The notes under the pieces were generated by a model. It saw only the letters and a list, made by a program, of their open reading frames with translations, had not been told where the DNA came from and ran no database searches. From Streptomyces sp. TLI_146 (lineage in GTDB: Bacteria > Actinomycetota > Actinomycetes > Streptomycetales > Streptomycetaceae), in the NCBI RefSeq assembly GCF_002846415.1, contig NZ_PJMX01000001.1:6758001-6822000 (forward strand): a stretch of 64,000 nt of DNA, read 5' to 3'. The position numbers and the translations under genes are program-made. This document shows, one piece after another, positions 17,461 to 24,160 of the stretch (the stretch's first letter is position 1; each line of letters begins with the position of its first letter).

Positions 17461-17850
17461 GTGAGCAGGTACGACGTCACCGATGAACAGTGGGAGGGGC
17501 TCGCCCAGGTAGTTCCGCTGCGCAGTCGCAACGAGTGGCCGTCGCGCGTCGACCACCGCACCATCCCCAACGAGTACGCGGCCGTCGAACAGCGCCGCTT
17601 CGTGGTCCTGCGCGTCCAGGTCTTCGCGGACGCGCGCGAGGTCGCCGAATACATGATGGCGCAGACCCCGGTCCTGCTCGATCTGACCGGCGCGGACACC
17701 GAAGTCGCCAAGCGCATACTCGACTTCAGCAGCGGAGTGGTCTTCGGCCTGGGCAGCGGAATGCACCGGGTCGACCGCAACGTCTTCCTCCTCGCCCCCG
17801 TCGGCACGGAGGTGGAGGGCATCGCGGAGGCCGTCGTCCCGCATACGTAA
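17461..17850 (+). CDS. sepF: SepF-like cell division protein (paralogue)
   Basis: A 129-aa protein whose residues 45-125 match the SepF core (FVVLRVQVFADAREVAEYMM, LDLTGADTEVAKRILDFSSG). SepF binds FtsZ and tethers the Z-ring to the membrane. Streptomyces usually carry one SepF in the dcw cluster and shorter paralogues elsewhere. The absence of other division genes and the short N-terminus without an obvious amphipathic membrane helix mark this as one of the paralogues (Sfl-type). The start is GTG 17461 behind GAGGTGG. A possible 11-codon leader frame (ATG 17429) overlaps it by 4 bp. Confidence 0.85.
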   Translation: MSRYDVTDEQWEGLAQVVPLRSRNEWPSRVDHRTIPNEYAAVEQRRFVVLRVQVFADAREVAEYMMAQTPVLLDLTGADTEVAKRILDFSSGVVFGLGSGMHRVDRNVFLLAPVGTEVEGIAEAVVPHT

Positions 17851-17984
17851 GGCGGTCCGGCGGTCCCCGGCGCGGGCAACCGCTATGCAGGGCCGTCCCG
17901 CGTGCAGGGCACCGTCCCTCATTCGTAGGAAGGTGATCGAGGCGTAACGGTTCGTCACGTTTCCTGCTCATACGGTTCCGTTCC

Positions 17985-19109
17985 ATGAACGGAACCTGCG
18001 ACCGGCCCACCGTCACCGAACTGCGGCTCTCCGCCTTCAAGGCGCACCGCGGCGCGGTCTTCCCGCTCGGCCCGCTCACCTTCCTGGCGGGACCGAGCGG
18101 CAGCGGCAAGTCCAGCGTCCTCCAGGCGTACGAGGCACTGGCCAGGCTCGGCTCCGGCGCCACCCTCGCCTCGGCGTTCCCCGACCCCGCCGGCTGCGTA
18201 CCGGAACGCGCCGAGGCGGACGCCCAGGGCCGACGGGGATTCCGCATCGGCTGCACCGTCGACGGGCCCGCCGGTCCCGTGCAGCTCGACCTCGCCGTCC
18301 AGGCCGAGCCGGAACTCCGCGTCGTCGGCGAACGTTTGACCAGTGACGGCGACACCCTCCTGTCCACCGCCCTGCGCGACCCCGGCCGCTCCACCGTGCA
18401 GGCCGCCTGGCACACCGCCGGCGCCGTCCCGGTCACCCGCGCCCCGCTCCCCGACGACCGGCTCGGCACCGCCCTGCTGCCGCTGCGCGTCGCCGGGACA
18501 ACCGAGGGACAGCTGCGCGTCCTCGCCGCCGCCGAACAAGTCGTCGTCGCCCTGCGGTCCGTGTTCGCCTGCGACCCCCAGCCGCAGCGCATGCGCGAAC
18601 CCGTCCTGCCCGGCCAGGGAAGGCTGCGGCGAGGCTGCGAGAACCTCGCCGAGATCCTCTCCCGCACCGCCGAGGAGTGCACCATCCGGCACGCCCGGCT
18701 GGTCACCGCGGCCCGCGCGGGCTGCGCCGGGCAGGTCACCGCGCTCGCCGCCGAGGAACTCGCCGACGGCACGTTACGAGCCGTCGTGGGCCGCGGCGAA
18801 CGTACCCCCACGCCCGTGGCCCGCCTGGGCGAGGGCGAACTGCGCTACCTCGCGCTCGCCCTGGTCCTGCTCACCGGCCCCGGCGTCCTCGCCGTCGACA
18901 CCGTCGCCGAGATCCCCTCCGCCCTGCAGACCCTCACCGTCCTCACCGACGGCTTCGACCGGGGCCTCGACCGGCATCAAGCCCGTGAACTGTCCGCACT
19001 GGCCGCCGAGATGTGCCGCCGCGGCCACATCCGCCTCGCCGGCACCGTCACGGACGCCGGGTGCGCCCGAGGAGTCCAGGGAGCGGCAGTGGTAGACCTG
19101 GAGCCGTGA
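17985..19109 (+). CDS. SMC/RecF-like P-loop ATPase with a TTA codon
   Basis: A 374-aa protein opening like RecF/SMC-type ABC ATPases: TELRLSAFKAHRGAVFPLGP, then Walker A (GPSGSGKSS, about 35-43). A C-terminal signature-like region (LGEGELRYLALALVLL) precedes a Walker B-like VLAVDTVAEIP, in which the usual second acidic residue is not obvious. Such proteins bind DNA ends or act in conflict systems; the actual role here is unknown. The stop overlaps the GTG of the MazG-like gene by 4 bp (GTGA), so the two are probably co-translated. Codon 264 (18774-18776) is TTA, implying dependence on bldA leucyl-tRNA. Confidence 0.75.
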   Translation: MNGTCDRPTVTELRLSAFKAHRGAVFPLGPLTFLAGPSGSGKSSVLQAYEALARLGSGATLASAFPDPAGCVPERAEADAQGRRGFRIGCTVDGPAGPVQLDLAVQAEPELRVVGERLTSDGDTLLSTALRDPGRSTVQAAWHTAGAVPVTRAPLPDDRLGTALLPLRVAGTTEGQLRVLAAAEQVVVALRSVFACDPQPQRMREPVLPGQGRLRRGCENLAEILSRTAEECTIRHARLVTAARAGCAGQVTALAAEELADGTLRAVVGRGERTPTPVARLGEGELRYLALALVLLTGPGVLAVDTVAEIPSALQTLTVLTDGFDRGLDRHQARELSALAAEMCRRGHIRLAGTVTDAGCARGVQGAAVVDLEP

Positions 19110-19555
19110 CCGAACTCGACGTAGCGGGACTCCAGCGCCGACTGGCCGACTTCGCGGCCGCACGCCACTGGCAGCCCTTCCACACCCCCAAGAACCTCGT
19201 CTCCGCCCTCAGCGTCGAGGCCTCCGAACTCCTCGAGATCTTCCAGTGGCTGACCCCCGAGCAGTCCGACCACGTCATGCAGGACCCCGACCGCGCCCAC
19301 CGCGTGACCGACGAAGTCGCCGACGTCCTCGCCTATCTCCTCCAGCTGTGCCAAGTCCTCGGCATCGACCCGCTCGCCGCGCTCTCCGCCAAGATCGACC
19401 GCAACGAGCTCCGCTTCCCCGTCCCCACCGCCCCGCCCACCCCGCAGCCCCCCACCGGGCTCACCCCGCCACAGACCCGCCCCACCCCTGCACAAACCGG
19501 CCCCGCCGCTGTACGAAATCCCGAAGAAAGTCCAAACGGTCACTCTTCGGAGTGA
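19106..19555 (+). CDS. MazG-like nucleotide pyrophosphohydrolase
   Basis: A 149-aa protein. Residues 1-105 match the RS21-C6/MazG-like all-alpha NTP pyrophosphatase group, with metal-binding acidic residues in SALSVEASELLEIFQW and TDEVADVLAYLLQL. These enzymes hydrolyse (often non-canonical) nucleoside triphosphates to monophosphates, cleaning the pool. The last 45 residues are a Pro/Thr-rich low-complexity tail that the family does not need. The GTG start overlaps the upstream ATPase stop. Pairing with a P-loop ATPase suggests a two-gene module. Confidence 0.85.
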   Translation: MTELDVAGLQRRLADFAAARHWQPFHTPKNLVSALSVEASELLEIFQWLTPEQSDHVMQDPDRAHRVTDEVADVLAYLLQLCQVLGIDPLAALSAKIDRNELRFPVPTAPPTPQPPTGLTPPQTRPTPAQTGPAAVRNPEESPNGHSSE

Positions 19556-19677
19556 GCGAGTTATTCAAAACCCCCTGCTCGTCCACAGATTTCCCAATTC
19601 CTCTGGCTTTCCTGGCCTCAAAAGCTCACTCTAGGTAGTGACGGGGAAACGGATCGTCGTATGAACGGGGGCGACGC

Positions 19678-20169
19678 ATGGACGCGGTACGGCTCATCGG
19701 GGTGAGCAGGTTAGCGCTCGCGGAAAGCACCGCGGCATTGGAGATCGTCGCCGAGGCCTGGCAGGCACAAGCCCTCGCCCAGGCCATCGGAAGCCACCTG
19801 GCGGCCACCGGCCCGCCGGAACTCAGGGGCGAGGCACGCGGCCTCAGCGAAACCGGCGGCCGCGGCTGCGGCGCCCTCGACCACCCCGGACTGCGCATCG
19901 GCGGCATCCGCGCCACCCAGCTCTCCGAAGTCACCGACGCCAGACAGACCCTGACCGGACTCGGCGGCCTGCTCGGAGACGTCGGCATGGCCCTCGTCGG
20001 CGTCGCCTGCGCCACCGACGAAGAAGGCCTCTACTGGCAGTGCATCGAAGCGATCGACGCCGCCGACGAGTCGAGCGACCGGGTCCGCGGAATGCTCCGC
20101 AGGCTCACCGTCCGTGAGCAGGAAAGACGGCCCGGCGCCCTGCGCGACTCGACGGCGGGCCCGTCATGA
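19678..20169 (+). CDS. DUF6099-like actinomycete protein with a TTA codon
   Basis: A 163-aa soluble protein (MDAVRLIGVSRLALAESTAA; DVGMALVGVACATDEEGLYW) resembling the uncharacterised Streptomyces family DUF6099. No catalytic motif or membrane segment is visible, and the predicted structure is mostly helical. The start is ATG 19678 with GGGGGCGA 5 nt upstream. Codon 12 (19711-19713) is TTA, a rare codon that makes translation depend on the developmentally regulated bldA tRNA. The preceding 122-bp gap is AT-rich and likely holds its promoter. Confidence 0.75.
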   Translation: MDAVRLIGVSRLALAESTAALEIVAEAWQAQALAQAIGSHLAATGPPELRGEARGLSETGGRGCGALDHPGLRIGGIRATQLSEVTDARQTLTGLGGLLGDVGMALVGVACATDEEGLYWQCIEAIDAADESSDRVRGMLRRLTVREQERRPGALRDSTAGPS

Positions 20170-20195
20170 CCGTACGGAACTCACCACACCGGCAC

Positions 20196-20426
20196 TCACA
20201 CGCCCGTGGAGCTGCCCTCCACCTGCCCACCGGCGTCCTGACCAGGCGGCATCCGCTCGGCCGACGACTGCAGATCGGCGTCGAGCTGCGACAGATCCGC
20301 GTTGAGCGCCGCCATCAGCTCCTCCATCTGCTGCAGCAGCCCCTTCGGCGCACCTTTCTGCTCGGGCACCAACTGCCCGGCCGGCTCCTGCGGCACGGCC
20401 TGTTCCGGCACGGCTTCCTGGGACAT
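20196..20426 (-). CDS. Small hypothetical protein (76 aa)
   Basis: The chosen start, ATG 20426, follows a strong GAGGAGG site 5 nt away. The longer frame to 20540 lacks one and is Pro/Ala-rich. The product is a Gln/Pro/Glu-rich N-terminus followed by a short amphipathic helix (GLLQQMEELMAALNADLSQL) that could form a coiled coil. No family recognised and no membrane segment. It is convergent with the DUF6099-like gene, with 26 bp between the stops. Confidence 0.55.
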   Translation of the reverse strand: MSQEAVPEQAVPQEPAGQLVPEQKGAPKGLLQQMEELMAALNADLSQLDADLQSSAERMPPGQDAGGQVEGSSTGV

Positions 20427-20674
20427 GGCGGCCTCCTCGGCCCAAGCCCTCCCGCGCGGCTGCGGGGGTGGCAGTTCGACAGACGCGTCGGCAACGGCCG
20501 CCGGCGCGCGGGCCGGGCGGTCCGGCTCCGCCCGAGCCAACGACCACTCAGCGCGACAGTCACTGGTCAGAGCCCGCGCGGCCCGTCAGGTGGACGATAT
20601 TCACCCGACCGGGCAGCCATCGCGCACGCCGCAAGGGCGGGGTTGACGACAGTTCGAAGGTGCAGGATGGATGC

Positions 20675-21604
20675 ATGGATCTTCGAATCTTCACGGAGCC
20701 CCAGCAGGGCGCCGACTACGACACCCTCCTCGCCGTCGCGAAGGCCACCGAAGCCCTCGGATTCGACGCCTTCTTCCGCTCCGACCACTACCTGCGCATG
20801 GGCTCCGCCGACGGCCTCCCGGGCCCCACCGACGCCTGGATCACCCTCGCCGGACTGGCCCGTGAGACCAGCCGCATCCGCCTCGGCACCCTGATGACCG
20901 CCGGGACCTTCCGGCTCCCCGGCGTCCTCGCCATCCAGGTCGCCCAGGTGGACCAGATGTCCGGCGGCCGCATCGAACTCGGCCTCGGCGCGGGCTGGTT
21001 CGAGGAGGAGCACAAGGCCTACGGCATCCCCTTCCCGAAGGAGAAGTCCGCACGGCTCGAAGAACAACTGGCCATCGTCACCGGCCTCTGGGCCACCGAG
21101 ACCGGCAAGACCTTCAACCACGACGGCACCTACTACCAGCTCACCGATTCGCCCGCGCTCCCCAAGCCTGCCCAGGCCAAGGTGCCGGTCCTGATCGGCG
21201 GCCACGGCGCGGTCCGCACCCCACGGCTGGCCGCACAGTACGCAGACGAGTTCAACATCCCGTTCGCTTCCCTGGCCGACAGCGAGCGGCAGTTCGGCCG
21301 GGTGCGAGCCGCCGCCCAGAGCGCCGGACGCAGCCCCGACGATCTGGTGTACTCCAACGCCCTGGTCGTCTGCGTGGGAAAGAACGACGCCGAAGTGGCG
21401 CGCCGGGCGGCCGCCATCGGAAGGGAGGTCGAAGAGCTCAAGGCGAACGGACTGGCGGGCTCGCCCGCCGAAGTGGTGGAGAAGATCGGCGCGTACGAGG
21501 CGATCGGTTCGTCCCGGATCTACCTCCAGGTCCTCGACCTGGATGACCTCGATCACCTCGAACTGATCTCCTCCCAGGTCCAGTCCCAGCTGAACGGGGC
21601 CTGA
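20675..21604 (+). CDS. LLM-class F420-dependent oxidoreductase
   Basis: A 309-aa luciferase-like (TIM-barrel) protein: MDLRIFTEPQQ start, SDHYLRMG, the conserved TSRIRLGTLMTAGTFR segment, SGGRIELGLGAGWFEEEH, and VPVLIGGHGAVRTPRLAAQY. These features match actinomycete F420-dependent enzymes of the TIGR03560-like class; the substrate cannot be read from the sequence. ATG 20675 is where homology begins, and the longer in-frame extension upstream is not protein-like. The next gene (homocysteine methyltransferase) starts 1 bp after the stop, suggesting one transcript. Confidence 0.88.
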   Translation: MDLRIFTEPQQGADYDTLLAVAKATEALGFDAFFRSDHYLRMGSADGLPGPTDAWITLAGLARETSRIRLGTLMTAGTFRLPGVLAIQVAQVDQMSGGRIELGLGAGWFEEEHKAYGIPFPKEKSARLEEQLAIVTGLWATETGKTFNHDGTYYQLTDSPALPKPAQAKVPVLIGGHGAVRTPRLAAQYADEFNIPFASLADSERQFGRVRAAAQSAGRSPDDLVYSNALVVCVGKNDAEVARRAAAIGREVEELKANGLAGSPAEVVEKIGAYEAIGSSRIYLQVLDLDDLDHLELISSQVQSQLNGA

Positions 21605-21605
21605 C

Positions 21606-22553
21606 GTGCGGCCCGCCCGTCCACTCGCCGACGCCCTGGCCCAGCGGACCGTGGTCCTCGACGGTGGCCTCTCCAACCAGTTGGAGGCCCAGGGCTGCGA
21701 CTTGAGCGACTCGCTCTGGTCGGCCCGGCTGCTGGCCGACGACCCGAGCCAGATCGAGGCCGCACACGAGGCGTATGTACGGGCGGGCGCACAGGTACTG
21801 ATCACGTCCAGCTACCAGGCGACGTACGAGGGCTTCGCCCACCGGGGAGTGCCCCGCCGCGAGGCGACGGCACTGCTCACTCGGAGCGTGGCGCTGGCCA
21901 GGAGGGCGGGGGAGAGGGCGGGGAGGGGGGAGGGGGGAGGGGAGGGGGAGCCCCCCAAGGACACCGAAGTCTGGGTCGCCGCCTCCATCGGCCCCTACGG
22001 CGCCTACCTGGCCGACGGCAGCGAATACCGGGGCGGGTACGGGCTCGGGGTGAAGGAGCTGGAGCGCTTCCACCGCCCCCGTGTCGAGACGCTGGCGGCG
22101 GCCGAGCCGGATGTGCTCGCACTGGAGACCGTGCCCGACGCCGACGAGGCCGAGGCGCTGCTGCGGGCGGTCGAGGGGTGCGGCGTGCCGGTGTGGCTGT
22201 CGTACAGCGTGGAGGGGCTGCGGACCAGGGCGGGCCAGCCGCTGGAGGAGGCGTTCGCGCTGGCGGCGGGGCTGGACCAGGTGATCGCCGTGGGTGTGAA
22301 CTGCTGCACGCCCGCCGACGCGGACCACGCCGTGGAGCTTGCGGCATCGGTCACCGGCAAGCCGGTGGTCGTCTACCCCAACAGCGGGGAGCGCTGGGAC
22401 GCGCAGGCCCGGTCGTGGCGGGGCGGCGCCACGTTCGATCCGTCCCGTGTGCGTGCCTGGCATGTGGCGGGCGCCCGTCTGGTGGGCGGTTGCTGCCGAG
22501 TAGGGCCGACCGAGATCGCACGGCTGGCGGGGTTCGTGGCGGAAGGGGCGTGA
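21606..22553 (+). CDS. mmuM: Homocysteine S-methyltransferase
   Basis: A 315-aa barrel enzyme transferring a methyl group from S-methylmethionine (or AdoMet) to homocysteine. The zinc-binding cysteines are present in GVNCC (about 238) and GGCCR (about 298), and the N-terminal VLDGGLSNQLE and ALETVPDADEAEAL motifs are typical. It starts at GTG 21606, just after the luciferase-fold gene. It provides a methionine route independent of folate, parallel to metE. An odd Gly/Glu/Arg-rich insertion at about 98-116 is encoded by an almost pure G/A tract and is not expected in the family. Confidence 0.9.
   Translation: MRPARPLADALAQRTVVLDGGLSNQLEAQGCDLSDSLWSARLLADDPSQIEAAHEAYVRAGAQVLITSSYQATYEGFAHRGVPRREATALLTRSVALARRAGERAGRGEGGGEGEPPKDTEVWVAASIGPYGAYLADGSEYRGGYGLGVKELERFHRPRVETLAAAEPDVLALETVPDADEAEALLRAVEGCGVPVWLSYSVEGLRTRAGQPLEEAFALAAGLDQVIAVGVNCCTPADADHAVELAASVTGKPVVVYPNSGERWDAQARSWRGGATFDPSRVRAWHVAGARLVGGCCRVGPTEIARLAGFVAEGA
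21900..21950 (+). repeat. G-rich low-complexity tract inside the homocysteine methyltransferase gene
   Basis: About 50 nt of almost only G and A, with at least eight runs of three or more G, encode an R/G/E-rich loop. The run spacing would allow G-quadruplex formation on the coding strand. Confidence 0.75.
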
Positions 22554-22693
22554 GGGGCAGGACGAGCTGAGAGCAGGGGGGCGCCGAACCGGGCGTGAGG
22601 GGCTCGGGCACACCACCCGACTCGGCGCTCCACCCCGGGCACTCCAGGGAAAATGCCTGGTAGGAGCCGTAGAAACCGGGTGATACTCGACGC

Positions 22694-24160
22694 GTGTTCC
22701 TGACAATCACCACGACCGGTACCCCCGAACGCCCCGCCACCGACCTCGGTTTTCTGCTGCACAAGCATCCCGGGAAGGCGCAGGCGTTCTCCACGTCGCA
22801 CGGCACCGCGCACGTCCTCTACCCCGAGGCGACCGCCGAGCGCTGCACGGCCGCGCTGCTCCTGGAAGTGGATCCGGTCGCGCTGGTGCGGCGGGGCAAG
22901 GGCAAGGGCCGTGGCGGAGCCCCCGATTCCGCGCTGGCGCAGTACGTCAACGACCGGCCGTACGCGGCCTCGTCGCTGATGTCCGTCGCGCTGAGCACCG
23001 TCTTCAAGAGCGCCCTGCGCGGTGTGTGCAACGCGCTGCCGGAGCGGGCCGAGGCGCCGCTGCCGCTGCGCATCGAGGTGCCCGCGCTGCCCGCGCGCGG
23101 TGGCGCCGACCTCGTACACAAGCTGTTCGGGCCGCTGGGCTGGGCCTCGGTCTCGGCGGAGCCCGTCGCGCTGGACGAGGAGTTCCCGGAGTGGGGCGAG
23201 TCCCGTTACGTACGGCTCGTACTGGAAGGGGAGTTGCGGCTCGCGGACGCGCTGCGGCAGTTGTACGTACTGCTGCCGGTGCTCGACGACGCCAAGCACT
23301 ACTGGGTCGCGCCCGACGAAGTCGACAAGTTGCTGCGCGCCGGTGACGGCTGGCTGGCCGACCACCCCGAGCAGAAGCTGATCACCAGCCGCTATCTCTC
23401 CCGGCGCTGGGGGCTGACGCGGCAGGCGATGGAGCGCCTCGAACTGGTACGGCTGGCCGAGGCCGATGACATCGCGGTCGAGGCCATCGACAACGCGGTG
23501 GACGAGACGACGGACACGGAGGACCGGCCCGTGCCGCTCGCCGTGCAGCGGCGCGACGCCATTGTGGCGGCGCTGACCGGCGCCGGGGCGAGCCGGGTGC
23601 TCGACCTGGGCTGCGGCCAGGGCCAGTTGGTGCAGGAGCTGCTCAAGGACGTCCGGTTCACCGAGATCGTGGGTGTGGACGTCTCGATGCGCGCGTTGAC
23701 GATCGCCGCACGGCGGCTGCGCCTGGAGCGGATGGGCGAGCGGCAGGCCGGGCGGATCACCCTGATGCAGGGCTCGCTCGCGTACACGGACAAGCGGCTC
23801 AAGGGGTACGACGCCGCGGTGCTCAGTGAGGTGATCGAGCACCTCGACCTGCCGAGGCTGCCCGCGCTCGAGTACGCGGTGTTCGGTGCGGCGCGCCCGC
23901 GAACGGTGATCGTGACGACGCCGAACGTCGAGTACAACGTGCGCTGGGAGTCGCTCCCGGCAGGGCATGTGCGCCACGGCGACCACCGGTTCGAGTGGAC
24001 GCGCGCGGAGTTCCGCGACTGGGCCGCTTCGGTGGCCGAACGACACGGGTACGGCGTCGAGTTCGTGCCGGTGGGACCGGACGACGCCGAGGTGGGTCCG
24101 CCCACGCAGATGGCTGTATTCGAGATGATCACGACCGCGAAGGAGGCGAACGCCGCATGA
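22694..24160 (+). CDS. hen1: 3'-terminal RNA ribose 2'-O-methyltransferase Hen1
   Basis: A 488-aa protein matching bacterial Hen1. The N-terminal domain (1-260) is the family-specific ligase-activating region (MFLTITTTG, DLGFLLHKHPGK). The C-terminal Rossmann methyltransferase carries the SAM loop VLDLGCGQGQLV (about 302) and the Mn-binding EVIEHLD and RHGDHRFEWTR motifs. Hen1 2'-O-methylates the 3' end of a cleaved RNA so that, after Pnkp sealing, the site resists re-cleavage by ribotoxins. The stop overlaps the pnkp ATG (ATGA), the standard arrangement for the RNA-repair heterotetramer. Confidence 0.95.
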   Translation: MFLTITTTGTPERPATDLGFLLHKHPGKAQAFSTSHGTAHVLYPEATAERCTAALLLEVDPVALVRRGKGKGRGGAPDSALAQYVNDRPYAASSLMSVALSTVFKSALRGVCNALPERAEAPLPLRIEVPALPARGGADLVHKLFGPLGWASVSAEPVALDEEFPEWGESRYVRLVLEGELRLADALRQLYVLLPVLDDAKHYWVAPDEVDKLLRAGDGWLADHPEQKLITSRYLSRRWGLTRQAMERLELVRLAEADDIAVEAIDNAVDETTDTEDRPVPLAVQRRDAIVAALTGAGASRVLDLGCGQGQLVQELLKDVRFTEIVGVDVSMRALTIAARRLRLERMGERQAGRITLMQGSLAYTDKRLKGYDAAVLSEVIEHLDLPRLPALEYAVFGAARPRTVIVTTPNVEYNVRWESLPAGHVRHGDHRFEWTRAEFRDWAASVAERHGYGVEFVPVGPDDAEVGPPTQMAVFEMITTAKEANAA

